From positions 62,001 through 126,000 of the forward strand of contig DF237027.1 of the NCBI GenBank assembly GCA_000708835.1: a stretch of DNA of 64,000 nt, read 5' to 3'. Below the pieces are notes generated by a model that saw only the letters and a list, made by a program, of their open reading frames with translations, searched no databases and had not been told where the DNA came from. The translations under genes and the position numbers were made by a program. Below, piece by piece: positions 47,701 through 57,800 of this stretch; position 1 is the stretch's first letter, and every line of letters starts with the position of its first letter. The DNA comes from Klebsormidium nitens. Taxonomy: Eukaryota; Streptophyta; Klebsormidiophyceae; Klebsormidiales; Klebsormidiaceae.

Positions 47701-48231
47701 AAGCTGCGAGCAATCAATGTGACCAATCCCCTGGCTTCGGCCACTAGCGGGCCGCCACGTGGACCACCGTCGAGCTCGGGATCCGCTCTTGCAAGTAGCG
47801 GCAGCACGTCGTCTCGGACCGGAATCCTAAAGATGAGCACTATGAATCGGCCCAGGAGTGTGCGGAACGGGACCGGAACCGGAACGGGCAAGGCGGGCGC
47901 TATTCGGGGGACGAGCTCCAGCGAGACAACGCCGAGGCACGCGAGCTTCAAAGCGGGGGGTGGGGATACCCGCGGAAACTACCCCGCCGCAGAGGACCTG
48001 AAGCGGCGGCCCGATAGCGCACCGATTCGCGGGGGCGACGAGAGAGTGAAAGCGAAGAAAGAGGAGACGCGGAAAAGTAGGATAGCGTTTGTCGATCTCC
48101 CCCCCGAAAACGAAGAAAACAGAGGAACGGGCGGGATGACGTCCCGGCCTACGTCAGCTGGCCGAGGGAAAGTGTCGGGGAGTGTGAGCCTGAGCCGGCC
48201 GCTGTCGAGCTCGGGACACAGGTTGCGGTGA
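35738..48231 (+). CDS. Long coiled-coil protein with C-terminal EF-hands, outer-dynein-arm docking-like (5' end unresolved)
   Basis: Recognisable exons: 35738-35878, 36325-36588, 37664-37803, 38246-38333, ~39690/39715-39894, 40632-~40845, 41217-41309, 42340-42776, 43509-43886, 44214-44426, 45619-45768, 46339-46512 and 47599-48231; about 1000 residues. The first half is heptad-rich coiled coil (RQLQAQLERLTEISANLDRS, RYEHMLTRVQEELSRLKG, QLDELKRENEEAVQYSVRRE). The segment YEALTGLVGTRDVPSIISMY plus RKENNEKLLEAKGR resembles the block seen in ODA1/CCDC114 and CCDC151/ODA10 docking proteins. A Pro/Ala-rich region follows, then an EF-hand pair: LDYDMSGTISTDEL and LDRDGSGSVTIDEL, with Asp/Ser/Glu at calcium positions. 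The tail is disordered (ARNQQHTLQRPNTSDGF onward). By similarity it would anchor axonemal dynein or act at basal bodies; that is an inference. Exon 42340-42776 has a frame break at a G-run. Nearly every long intron contains echoes of its neighbouring exon. The 39.7 kb acceptor and 40.8 kb donor are unresolved. Confidence 0.7.
37267..37690 (+). repeat. Two echoes of the 37.66-kb coiled-coil exon start
   Basis: Copies at about 37274 and 37444 each read gcttcaggcgg(c/g)(c/g)gtgacgcagcggca before diverging; the intact exon starts at 37664 with the same bases. The intron part upstream is also shared (aacaaccact(t/c)aatagcg-like at 37410 and 37624). The copies keep the CAG acceptor but lose coding sense after about 24 bp. 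Confidence 0.8.
39871..40170 (+). repeat. Echoes of a coiled-coil exon's 3' end and splice donor
   Basis: The true exon ends at 39894 with gagctggaggtcgccctcaa and GCAG|GTAAAG. Downstream copies lie at 40027-40046 (gtggccgagctggaggtcac) and 40129-40165 (gccgagctggaggccgcctt then CAAGCAG|GTAAGG). The last keeps a good donor, and intron-like text after it (gttgtcaccggagaa) resembles that after the true donor (gttggtcggagaacg). Confidence 0.8.
40378..40560. mobile_element. MITE-like element with ~40-bp terminal inverted repeats, copy 1
   Basis: The left end 40378-40418 reads aaactcaaggaaaataatag then taagccaagataataataag. The right end 40521-40560 is its reverse complement with few mismatches, ending ttttccttgagttt. 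No coding capacity; about 183 bp; no clear target-site duplication. The interior (ccgctccgcacccgtaccca onward) recurs at 42.2 kb and, inverted, at 57.6 kb. It lies in an intron of the coiled-coil gene. Confidence 0.7.
40851..41060. repeat. Two-copy ~100-bp GC-rich tandem repeat
   Basis: Units start at 40851 and 40951 with cagtctgcgg(c/t)(c/t)gcgcgagcgcgtt, share agcacaaacgggagaccac/g and end acacgcgcgcacgtgcagcc. A third partial unit begins at 41051. The repeat overlaps or follows the coiled-coil exon starting at 40632 and makes its donor hard to place. Confidence 0.8.
41265..41480 (+). repeat. Echo of the 41.2-kb exon 3' end
   Basis: The true exon ends 41267-41309 with aagaaggaggaccggttgag then gcgggaccag|GTAAGG. 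A copy at 41446-41478 reads aagaaggaggaccggccgag then gcgcgatcag|GTGCGA, still with a GT after the equivalent position. The copy is about 170 bp downstream. Confidence 0.8.
42141..42319. mobile_element. MITE-like element, diverged copy 2
   Basis: The left end at 42141 (aaacttaagcaagatatagt aggccaagat) and the right end at 42280-42319 (ctcgccttatttttgatttt cttgagct) are imperfect inverted repeats similar to copy 1. The interior 42210-42275 is close to 40461-40525. The right end lies just 20 bp before the acceptor of the exon at 42340. A plain segmental duplication of copy 1 is an alternative. Confidence 0.6.
44889..45618 (+). repeat. Ladder of five decayed copies of the first EF-hand exon's 5' part
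   Basis: Copies begin near 44889, 45025, 45158, 45294 and 45446, before the intact exon at 45619. Each starts after a tctca(a)g-type acceptor with a variant of gaggcgttcgaggacccggt and continues toward ttggaggccatcatggagtg. Spacing is 133-169 bp. The nearest copy is almost identical to the exon for about 93 bp and breaks off right after gggcgag; farther copies are shorter and more mutated. Confidence 0.92.
46048..46290 (+). repeat. Echoes of the second EF-hand exon (5' side)
   Basis: The copy at 46185-46285 matches the true exon (46339 on) from ttcgagccgacccccgccga through ctggatcgtgacggcagcgg, but carries an in-frame TGA (ctg ttg tga aag) and then diverges. An older copy at 46048-46105 (agcgacctgctgtcgaaggg then atcgcagcaacggcatca) matches only loosely. 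Confidence 0.8.
46602..47245 (+). repeat. Stacked echoes of the second EF-hand exon's 3' end and donor
   Basis: The true exon ends at 46512 with agccgggaggagctcaag|GTGGGTTACGC. Copies end at about 46646, 46795 and 46960, each with (c/t)gg gcgcc-like codons, a variant of cttcagccgggaagagctca and ag|GTGG, followed by a copy of the intron (accctaggttt, ggcgtctgg, aaggtcaagg). Weaker copies follow at 47080-47110 and 47210-47235. Confidence 0.88.
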
Positions 48232-50460
48232 CGTAACGCAAGCGCGTGCGCGCTGACTGAGGTGACGTAGGGCGCGAGCGCGCGTGCGGAGAGAGACCGA
48301 GTAAACTGATAAAAAAACGGTAAATCGAGTTTGAGAAAAGGTTCTCGGAGGTAACGTAACGAGTTCTTGTGTTCAAACTTTGTAAAAGCGCGAGGTGAAA
48401 GGATCTATGTACTCAGAATTGACTTGTTTGTGGACGAAGTGACTTAGGAGTCAGGTATCAAGGTATAGATTAACTGAGAGTTTTGGGTCTCTTGCAAAGC
48501 GAGAGCCCTCGGATCAAGGTGCGGATCTCGATCAATGCTGCGCATGCGGCAGCAGAGTGGAATGTCTCGCTCGATTAAATAGGCCTTTTCACAGATCGCA
48601 ATGCAAATCTGCTTATATTTGAGGGACATACTCAATCAACGTTTCGAAAGTAGCTGTGGCCGTACGGTTAACGTTAACGTTTAACGTGTGGCCGTACGGG
48701 TGTGGCCGTACGGTTAACGTTAGCAAAAGCTCGTCCCAGTATGGACCTTTCGCTTCAACCATTTCTGAGTAAATCGCTAATTCATCACTTTGACCACAAA
48801 TCCTTCGCGCTTCGACTAACAAAAGCTTTTCATGACCGTGCGACTGTGTAAGCAAACGTGGGTCCCCTTGTCCAAAGTCGTAAGTTGTCGTCTGGCCGAC
48901 GTCCAGCTCGCATAGTGAACTTAAACTTTGCTCCAAACCACAACGTTGAACTCGACCCGCAAGTTGGGAGTGAAACAATCTGCCGCGCCCTAACCGAGTT
49001 TTTTTGTTTGATGAAAAGAGCATGATGCCGGCGCGATCATGAAGCCCCCCCGGTCGCGCGGCTAGGCGAAGCGTAACGTGGGAAAGCGCACTGAACTATG
49101 TTTCCGGCGTCCCTTTCGAACTCTCTTGCAGTCGAACCTGTCATCGTGTCGTCACAGAGATAGAATATGGAGCATCGTCCATTTTCGATCATGTATCCCC
49201 TGTAACTTGATTTTAATTCAATTAGGAGCCTCGTAACACATATCATCTGCGGCCGGACCATGCATGAAAACTAGTCCCAGTACGTCCATCGTTGACTTTG
49301 GTTCAGCTAGATTGTACGGATGCAGTTGGTACTGAGGACGCGCGTTCAATTTCCTTGAGGTATGCATTCTCGACTGAGACGGGGCGTCCAGCCTAGTTTG
49401 TGTGCAGTCGCTCTGATCAGCTTCTGTCCAGACTTTGTTTCCAACATGATATACACGGAGCGCAAAAAAGTAATGAAGGTGAAAGATATCGAGCCGCTAC
49501 TATATAGTCGGACTTCAAGTTCGACCATGGGCGTACTGGCTGTATATTCAAAGCCTGATCAAGCCGGCTCAGGTTGGCACTTCTAGAAATACGAAACCGC
49601 GGTGCCCCCAAGTCGAATCTAGATTCTGGCCATTCATGATGGTACAATCGATTCGTAGTCAAATCTGTGAATTTTCAATACTGTATTGCCAGCCTGCCAG
49701 ATATCTCAGTGCAAGTGCAAACGGTTCCAACGGCGCTCGGCTACTAAAGAAAATGTACTAAGATACAACAAAGACCTTAGATTATCATCTGCAGCAACAA
49801 TTATGTACCAGCTATCCAAGTAGCAGTTATATTGACTATTCCAATAGTAAGTTTTCAGAAACACACCTCACAAAAATTTCTATATCGAATGTTACCCCAT
49901 CCGGCTGACTGTATGACTGGGCCGAAGAAGTTGCGGAACCCTCTGGATTGTTGCCACGTGTCCTCAAGTTCGCTCAACTGCCACGCGTAACGTCCTCTGC
50001 TTTCAAATTTGTGGAAGTCTTTGCTTGGGAAGCTGCCAGCCGCAAACACCAAATCTTGGGAAGCAATCAGCTGCGTCGCTTAAATCATCTCAATTTGTCT
50101 TGACCCTACACTGTAAATATTATGGCTACGTTCGCGAATAGAGCTTGCACCCCGCCCAACTAGCTCTCCAGTTCCGCTGCTTTAGAGAATAGGCCTTAAA
50201 TGGAAGTAAATAGGTCTCAAATGGTTCTCGTCGCTTGACGTAGCCCAAAGCAATCCGGTCGCACCGCCGGACTCCGCTTACTTTAAGTTTACACTCTTAC
50301 AAACATATATTCCGGCTTCTAAGATGTAAATAAACTCCAGTCACGAGACCTCAATAAACCTCTTCGCATCTAGAAGCCACCCTCCGAACTCTCAAAACCT
50401 GCCGTAAAATGTACACCGATTTCAAATCTCCTTCGACTTCGCGAAGTTTTCAACAGCTTC
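48232..50460. other. Intergenic region with a short direct repeat
   Basis: This 2.2 kb region lies between convergent genes. It contains a short tandem block at 48655-48722, with three copies of gtggccgtacgg, two of them followed by ttaacgtta, and no supported gene. ORFs at 48613-49023 and 49855-50052 (minus) have no recognisable motif. Confidence 0.5.
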
Positions 50461-51990
50461 TCATTCCGATCGGCTCACTGACAGGAGAGCCCCAAAGGGG
50501 TCCCAAGGGCCTTCCACGTGTCCCTGCGCGTTCCACTCGCCCCATTCGCCAGTCTCTGTAAGCTGCCACGTGTCCTTCGGCGGTTCCGCCAGCGCATCTG
50601 GCGGAAACCGGCCGACGAGCGGAACGAAGAGAGGGCCCTGAACCGGTTCTACCCAACCGTTCGGAGTGACCGCCAAACCGGACGATCGCGTCGTCCCCGT
50701 ATAAGGGGACGGCGACTCGCCACCAAACCGGGTTTCCGGCCCAGTAACCCGCTCACGTAACCCGCTTTTGATCCCCCCAACCGCTCCCCACTTCTCGGGG
50801 CAAGCCGGCTCCGGGGCATAGGACTGGGTTCCGTTGAGAGAGGGCTGTCCGGTGGAAGAGTAGTTCTCCCCGGTCGACGGGCTTAACACGGTTGGTTCTG
50901 AACCGGTTAGGGTTCTGAAATAATCCAAAGCGGCCCTCATCTGCCCCTGCCGCTCCAGAATCTTCGCGACCTGCCCCGGGGAAAGCTCTACCGGGCATCG
51001 ACCGGAGTCCGCCGTTCCGGCGAGCTGCGCTTCCTGCGCGTCGACAAGCGCGTGCATGTGGTCGGTCAAGAGTGCGGTTATTGACGAGGTCAGGTCGTCA
51101 AGCCCACCGTCCGGGTCATCAGCCCCGTGGTTAGGAGTGTTAACCCCAGCATTAGGACCATTGACCGCCGCGTTCAGTTCATCAAACCCACGGTGTGACT
51201 CGTTAACCCCGTCCTTTGGCAGGGGGTAGATTTCGCGGTAACCCGGTTTGCAAGGCGCCTCAGCCCCGCTAACTGCGGCGTTCGTACCGGAGCGTTCCTC
51301 CAGAACCGGGTACTCGCTTCCCGTACCGAACTGCAGCTCGACTGGCCAACTTGCACTAACCGGGGCATCCCTTCTCAAGCAAAGCTCGCTACGATCAAAA
51401 CGGCCTGACGGTGCCCTCCGATCACCAAGCACCCCGGTGGTTTCTACCGGGCTTTTCTCGTCGCTTATATCCTGCAAACGCCAGGCTTCGGCGCCATTCC
51501 GCCGTTCCGGCATTCCGTTCCATGGCGTATCCGCGGCGACAGGAAAGCGCGGGGATCCGCCCCGGCGTCGCCGAAAACCTGAAGGCTTCGTCAGCGGCCC
51601 GCACTCCGGCGCATCGGCGGGGAACGGGGTTTCGCTCTGGGGGGGTGGATCGCCGGGCCAAACCGGACCCCCGCGGCGGCGTTTTGAGCAGGGTTCCTCC
51701 GTTTGAAGTTCCGCTGACTCGTGGGATGAGAGTCGTCCGCCGGGAGAAGAATTTGCCGACCGGAACGGCTCTTGCTCGTCCACATCTGGCGGCCGGAACC
51801 TCCCGCCCGATCGTTTAGCCGACGCGCTGGACACTTCCCCAGAACTCTGCCTCGCCCCGGCGACTCTCTTCCCGACTGTCCCCCCTGAAACAGTCGGCTT
51901 CCAAGTTCCATACAGCGGGAGAGTCACGGTACGTACCGCCAAGTTTATGGACGCTCTTGAGGGATTGTTTTGTTGTTTTCCGCTCTTCAT
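50461..51990 (-). CDS. 509-aa Pro/Gly/Ser-rich protein, unknown function
   Basis: An uninterrupted 509-codon frame from an ATG at 51990 to a stop at 50461, the longest ORF in the window and again intronless. It starts MKSGKQQNNPSRASINLAVR. The first 250 residues are disordered with basic nuclear-localisation-like patches (CSKRRRGGPVWPG, SGFRRRRGGSPRFP). The middle has a loose Asn/Gly repeat (NAAVNGPNAGVNTPNHGADD). The only likely ordered piece is an amphipathic helix-rich block, LTSSITALLTDHMHALVDAQ and SPGQVAKILERQGQMRAALD. The C-terminus is Trp-rich (GEWGEWNAQGHVEGPWDPFG). I recognise no family. Its length and steady codon bias favour a gene; a nuclear regulatory protein would fit the basic patches but that is a guess. 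Extra exons upstream of 51990 were not found. Confidence 0.65.
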   Translation of the reverse strand: MKSGKQQNNPSRASINLAVRTVTLPLYGTWKPTVSGGTVGKRVAGARQSSGEVSSASAKRSGGRFRPPDVDEQEPFRSANSSPGGRLSSHESAELQTEEPCSKRRRGGPVWPGDPPPQSETPFPADAPECGPLTKPSGFRRRRGGSPRFPVAADTPWNGMPERRNGAEAWRLQDISDEKSPVETTGVLGDRRAPSGRFDRSELCLRRDAPVSASWPVELQFGTGSEYPVLEERSGTNAAVSGAEAPCKPGYREIYPLPKDGVNESHRGFDELNAAVNGPNAGVNTPNHGADDPDGGLDDLTSSITALLTDHMHALVDAQEAQLAGTADSGRCPVELSPGQVAKILERQGQMRAALDYFRTLTGSEPTVLSPSTGENYSSTGQPSLNGTQSYAPEPACPEKWGAVGGIKSGLRERVTGPETRFGGESPSPYTGTTRSSGLAVTPNGWVEPVQGPLFVPLVGRFPPDALAEPPKDTWQLTETGEWGEWNAQGHVEGPWDPFGALLSVSRSE

Positions 51991-54500
51991 CCTCTGCGTT
52001 CCTCCAAGGAGCCCAGATCGGACGTTGAGGTCTAATCCACCATTCTGGCGGGATCCGTTCCGGTTCAGCCGCTGCGTCCCTTTCGGCGGAGATCAGAGAC
52101 TACGGTCGAGTTGTGCCGCACTGTGGGTCTTCTGACGAAAGAAAAAAGAGGAACGTCAGACTCGAAATTTTCTGGCTCAATGTCCGGTGAGGAAGAGCTT
52201 ACAGATATCATCAAGTGCGTCTTTTGAGCAATGACGTCTTTTGCGGAGACGCTTCGATTCACCAGGAAGAGAAAAGAAAGGATTCACTTGCTCACAAACC
52301 AGATCCGAATTGCTCGAGGGCCTTTTCGTAAATTCCACTTTCGCAAACTTTAGATGTCGGCACGTAGACAACTGTGAACTGCTCCCGATTCGTCCTGGAT
52401 ATCTTTTGAGCCATCTGTCGGCATCCAATCTGTGGCGTCATCAGGGAAGGCCAAAAGTGACGTCTTACCGCAGGCTGCTTTAGACCAATCTCGGCGGACC
52501 TTACCCCCGTCCTCGCACCGACCCTCTCTCTTCCAAGCGAATCCGCGGACGAACGCGAGAGCGACCACCTGCACTTGAGAGCGACTGGTTGGTCGCCCCG
52601 CCCTTGATCATGACCGGCACATCGTGGTAGGAGCTGCGAGGTGTGCACTATAACTCAAGGCCGATCGTAGTACAACCAGTTCCGTGACGAAGTCCCCTTT
52701 TGACGATCATAGGCGCTCCAAACTTCGACGCCGTTCTGGGAATCAGTATCGAGTGAAAAGTCTCCTCTTTCAGATCACCTGCGGACTACATCCTCCCTGC
52801 CTACACTGAACATGGGTCCTAAATTCGGGTCCTGATTTGTAGCGGAAACAGGAGGGAGCAGGGCATTGCTCAAAAAGGCGACCGTCTGGCTCCAAATCCG
52901 CTCAGTAAGACAGTGATGATCGCGAGAAGAAGTGAACAGCTGATATCTCGTGCACCAAAAAGGGGTTTTTAGATCATCCAGAAGTAAAGATACTTGGGCT
53001 GGCACCTCCATAACCTCGAAGTCTGACATTCGAGAAGCACAGAAGGTTACAGTACTGAAACAAAAGCCCTGGAGCATCTGAATTTTGCTTCCCCTGCGTT
53101 GAGCATTCACTGAAGGCGTCAGATGATAGCCTCGACTCTGCTTCATGCTAGGACAGTAACAAATGTGGATGCAGAAGCTGAATCTTAATCTTTGCTTAAG
53201 CACAAACAACTATTGAATTCATAATGGCTTCCATAGTTCGAGTGTCCTTGAAAGTAAACTCATAACAGTGGGAAGCTCCTCACGAGATCGTGTGTTCACT
53301 GCTTTTCGTTCTAAAAAAATCCTTGCAAGAAATTGCATCCCGCATAACGCAAGGTGTTCAGCGACAGGATGTTTGACGGGAGGAACGTTTCACCGTCCGG
53401 ACTAACTGGAGGGAAAATGAAAGCGACCTAAGGGGGAGGCTCGAAGGAGGAGCAATGTGCTCTATGTTTGGCGTTTTCCCTATTTTAAGGTTGGGGAACC
53501 TTAAAGAGTTCACGACCCATCTTGCAGTTGTGAAATAAGCCTGTGTGCAGGCTAACAAGACTTTTCGTTTTCCTGATAGGAGGATACTTTTGCCATATGA
53601 AGGTACGTACAAATCGGGTCTCTTACCAATCTGCTTTTGATTCTGGAGTCCCTCTCTGTACCATAAGCAAAAGCGTCCGACTCCTGTCACCAAGGCCAAC
53701 AAGGCCCCCGATTGCTGACGTCAGCGTCCTCACAGCTCCTGCAGGCAGATGGGTTCCGAAAATAGTCACAAGTTGGTTACAAGGTCCAGCAGTAAGATAA
53801 TGGGGTGGGAGAGAATTGTGCAGGTCAGCAATGCTTTCCGGATTCAGGTACGCAACCTCTCAATCCTAACTTAGGGGAGGATCTGTTCGCATATGTGTCT
53901 TCATATGGACTTCTGTCAGACTCTCAGCTTAGTCATCCAGCCGACAGAATTATTTGGGCGCCTAGGTAAAACGACAAGCAGTGTGACTGCACAGCTGGAC
54001 AAGGGAGGTGCTCAAACGCTGTCGAGTGCAAGCGGTTCATGACTCAGTCAAAGGCTTACAAGTTCCAAATTTCAGAAGGGCAAATTCAGATTCATGCTGG
54101 AGGTTTTCCTTTTCAGCTCATAACAGCAAGCAGTATACATGCTCAAAATTGCTTCAGAAAATGAACACCGCATGCTTATGCTACTGCAGTGGCTTTGACA
54201 GCACAGCAAGAGAGCTGCTTATGCCCAGACAGGAACTGGGGACTCTGCTGCTTATGGCACGTGCTTATGAGTCAAGCCAGACGTCTGCAGATCCTGATAG
54301 CTGGCAAGAGACTTTATAAGCAGGAATGCTTATGTTTCGAGGGGGGCCAGCTTCTGGCACGTTCACACGACTTGCGCCACGAGCTCAGCAACTGAGCGGG
54401 GAGCCGTCTGTAAAACATGCTTCTTTTGGGGCTTATGAAATGGGCGGACTGCTTATGATCGTGAAACTGCCAAAGGCTGACAGCTGGCAGCTAATGTCTG
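51991..54500. other. Region without supported genes
   Basis: Upstream of the 509-aa ORF. Minus-strand frames at 52177-52428 and 52775-53209 and plus-strand frames at 53543-53800 and 54008-54319 show no conserved motif and no consistent splicing. The octamer TGCTTATG or its core GCTTATG recurs at least seven times between about 54170 and 54460. Confidence 0.45.
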
Positions 54501-54501
54501 C

Positions 54502-54895
54502 CTAAGATTCGTCTCCATCCCCCTGTGCGTAAACATGTGCGCTGGAGCTACTGACTTTGTTGGCCAATTCTGAGTCTTCTTCTTCATATGTTGTTGGAGA
54601 GGATAAAGAAGATACGGAAGAGCAGGTCCTGACACAGCTGTTCAGACTCGTCGATTTTGAGTGCATTATGAAGTTTTCAACTTCAGAATAAAACTTCTAG
54701 AGTCAGCTGTACTTTGATAGCAGAGAAGGGTGCTGAGCTTGATTGCCTCTTCGAAAGAGAATGGGATTGTGACTAGCTGAAATGCTGAGAATAAATTCTA
54801 ACTGCCACTGGCGCTTACCTGGAAGTCTGGAAACCCTCTGTGGTCAAGCCAAGGGAAGTCCTGATAAAGCCCCAGTCCTTTTCTGCAAATAGTCG
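54502..54895 (-). CDS. Possible 3' exons of an unrecognised minus-strand gene
   Basis: Weak candidate. A 70-nt segment 54826-54895 is bounded by TTTGCAG and a strong CAG|GTAAGCG donor and encodes KGLGLYQDFPWLDHRGFPDF with good composition. About 230 bp downstream a frame ending at 54502-54504 encodes an acidic, Ser-rich terminus (EEEDSELANKVSSSSAHVYA) with a stop. The two do not join directly in phase with the splice sites I can see, so at least one exon is missing. No upstream exons were identified. It could be spurious. Confidence 0.3.
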
Positions 54896-57800
54896 AAACA
54901 ACATTGTGAGAGATCAAGATCAGGGGGTTACCCCTTCCAATGCAACTGGGAGCTTTCTTAATTTGAACAAATGTCCGAAGGTGCTTGTCTGGGCAACACA
55001 GTACTGTCCGTGAGCCTTTCAATTGAAATGCAAAACCCTGTCCTTCTTTGCGACGGGCAGGAAGCCAACTTTGAAGGGAGCTGCTCTAACTCTTGGGAAC
55101 TGTAAGAGCAACAGGTGCTAGCAAGTTCGCGCTTTCTTCAGACTGAGCTTTGGCAGCAGGCAACTCAGAGAGAGGCTTATTAAAGCCATATCCTGTTTCT
55201 TTGTCTTGCTTATGCCCAGTGTTCAGATAAGCAATGCTGACGACCATGATGACGCTTGAAGGAGCTCAAGGGGCATGCCTCACAGACCAGCCCATCGCCT
55301 CTGTTGCAACAGTTTGAGGGACAAACACACAGTCTGAAAAAACAAAATCTGCCTCCTATTTCAAGGGATTGAGAATTGAGTACTACTGACTCTTGAAAAC
55401 AGCCGAAGTTTATGGCTTTCCAGAAACTGACAAGTGTTCGCTCAATTGGCTGCAAAGACAACCATTGAATCTGACCTTCAAAGAAGGTGACAAGGCCCTA
55501 CTTGAGCCTGGCCCACCTCCGGTCATAAGCTATGAGATATGCGCCCCAAGTCCTTGGACGTGGAACGTAAGAGGAGCTGGGGCATGAGGATTAACTACAG
55601 CAGCAATCATCGAAACCTCATGCGAGAGGTTTCTGCTTTGGAACATCAAAGAGACCTCAGTCTAGACCGCTCTGAGTTGATGAAAGATCGTAAATTCTTA
55701 TACGGAGACCCTTCTTTAGCTCCTGCAGTATCCCTCACAAAGTGGCCCGCGGATTTTCAGACAAGTCCTGAGCGACCACTGGCACCGCGTCGGGCAAGAA
55801 TTCAAAATTCTATATTTCTTGCAACCGGTCCGCACAGTTGTGATAGCACTCACCTCAAAGTCCCGTGTGCAGCGGGCCCTGTGATGGTGACTGTAGTGTG
55901 GGCAAAAGTCTGGAGAGTGAGGAAGGAAAGCACAGTGCCGTGAATCACACCAGAAATCGGAGACTACAGGCCTGTTTCACTGGAACTGGCTGACAATCGG
56001 TTGGAAGAACTCTCTGAGCAGGGCTGTTCACTCTGCGGCACGGTCTTGCGCCGCTCTCAGCTTTGCAACGAATCTTAGCTATAGTTCACAGAAAAGTCAG
56101 CAGAATATTGCTGCCATCCGACTCGCGGTCTCTCCTCGAAATGCTCACTCCTTTGGACTTCCAACGCCTATAATTATAGCTCCCATTGGCTTCGCAATGG
56201 TCCTGTCAAGATTTGCGTGCGGGCAGCAGACACATCTCCCAGTCCCCCCTCAGTCTCTCCCAAGATTCCGACTGCAGCGAAATTCGCCGCTCAATTCTGG
56301 CGCACCAAAAAAGTGAAGCTTGCGTCTCTTTGGTGCTCATGTTTTTGCGGCGGAACGATTCTCTCGTCGACTCGCTTGCAAACTTCCCTGATCAACGTTG
56401 CGCCGCATTGCGCAAGCGGAAGCTGCCGTGAGAATCCTGCAATCGCCATGACCATTTGGGTTCACATCAACGGGCATGTCAGAGGCCTGAGAGCTGAATC
56501 CTGAATAGTGCTGACGCGATGGTGTGATGGTGGCTCTTCCCGAATGCTGACGTACTGTGCTCGCCAAGATAGTAAAGTCCCATTGGTTCCGTACAGCCAG
56601 AACTGATTGCGCTCGCCGCTCAGTCCCATGGTCTCCGGAGTCCGGGCCCCGTCCGCGTACCTATCTCGGAGTGCATATACCATTGCCTTAGGTATGGCCG
56701 GGACTTGACCGGGCAGTTGCCAGTGTTCGACACGAGCCGTCACACCAGGCAAACGTCAGCCGACGTCGAAATGCCACGGATCGATCGATCCGGCCGACTC
56801 AATCGAGGGGCGTTGGCCAAAAAGCTATAACCGACAGAAATCAAGGTGTTTTGGGGGTGTTGGCTGACACATGCCGACCGGTTCAAAGGTCCAGCCGACT
56901 GACCAGAGAACAATCGGCCTGGCCGGCCAATAAGTCACAAAGTTAAATGGGGTCCGTGTCGATTTAACGTAGCACGCTGCAAACGGGACGCCGCCCCGGT
57001 GCCTCGACTGGAGGCTTGGACCGGGCGGGGCTGGTACGTCCAATTACGGTCATCAGTGACTCCCGTGACCTGTCCGCAGTGCGCATGGCGCACGGGCCGC
57101 AAACCTGTACGGTTGATCCGGAAATTCCGCAATTCGCACTGCACATTGCGCAGTGCGCACCGCAGCACAGTGTGCACACTTCACCTGGTTTGTCGGCCAA
57201 GCACGGTACATACTACCGTACTGTTTAATACCTACGGTACCGTACAGACTACAGATACCGGTGTACAGAAAGCAAATTAATTCGCAATGGACCAACTTTG
57301 AGGCAAGCTTGTGAACTTTGAAGTTACAATTTGCGCTGTATTATTAGACGGTACAGCAGCATAGGTATGTCAATGATCAGCTAGGAAGTAATGATTGCAC
57401 GACGTGTGCGCGCAATTTTTATACTGGTAACTCTGGTGTGCACTACCGTATTACCTAGGCACACTGCAATTAGGGCACACTTGAGTTACCACACAACATT
57501 TTTTGAGATTTATCAGATTGCAACTGGGCAGTGGGTACCGGTACGGTCAAATGGGTGTACCTTTCAAATGTGGGAGGTTAAAGGCTCATTGCCCGGGGCA
57601 AGGGTTGGGGTTGGTTTGGTGGTTAGGGTGGTTAGGGGTGCGGAGCGTGTACCGGGAGGTACTAGGTATTCTGGTTAAGGTTGAGTTTCCCAGGGTTTTC
57701 GAAATTTGGAAGTCAAGCTCCTGGGACACAAGGGAGTACGGTAGTTCCGAGATACCGCGCGGCGCGCAGTATCCAGGGAAAGTATCGGCCTACGTGTTCA

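Noticed and set aside
55539-55943. 134-codon plus-strand ORF as a gene
   Set aside because: Composition is unremarkable, no conserved motif, and it sits in a region with similar-length chance frames.
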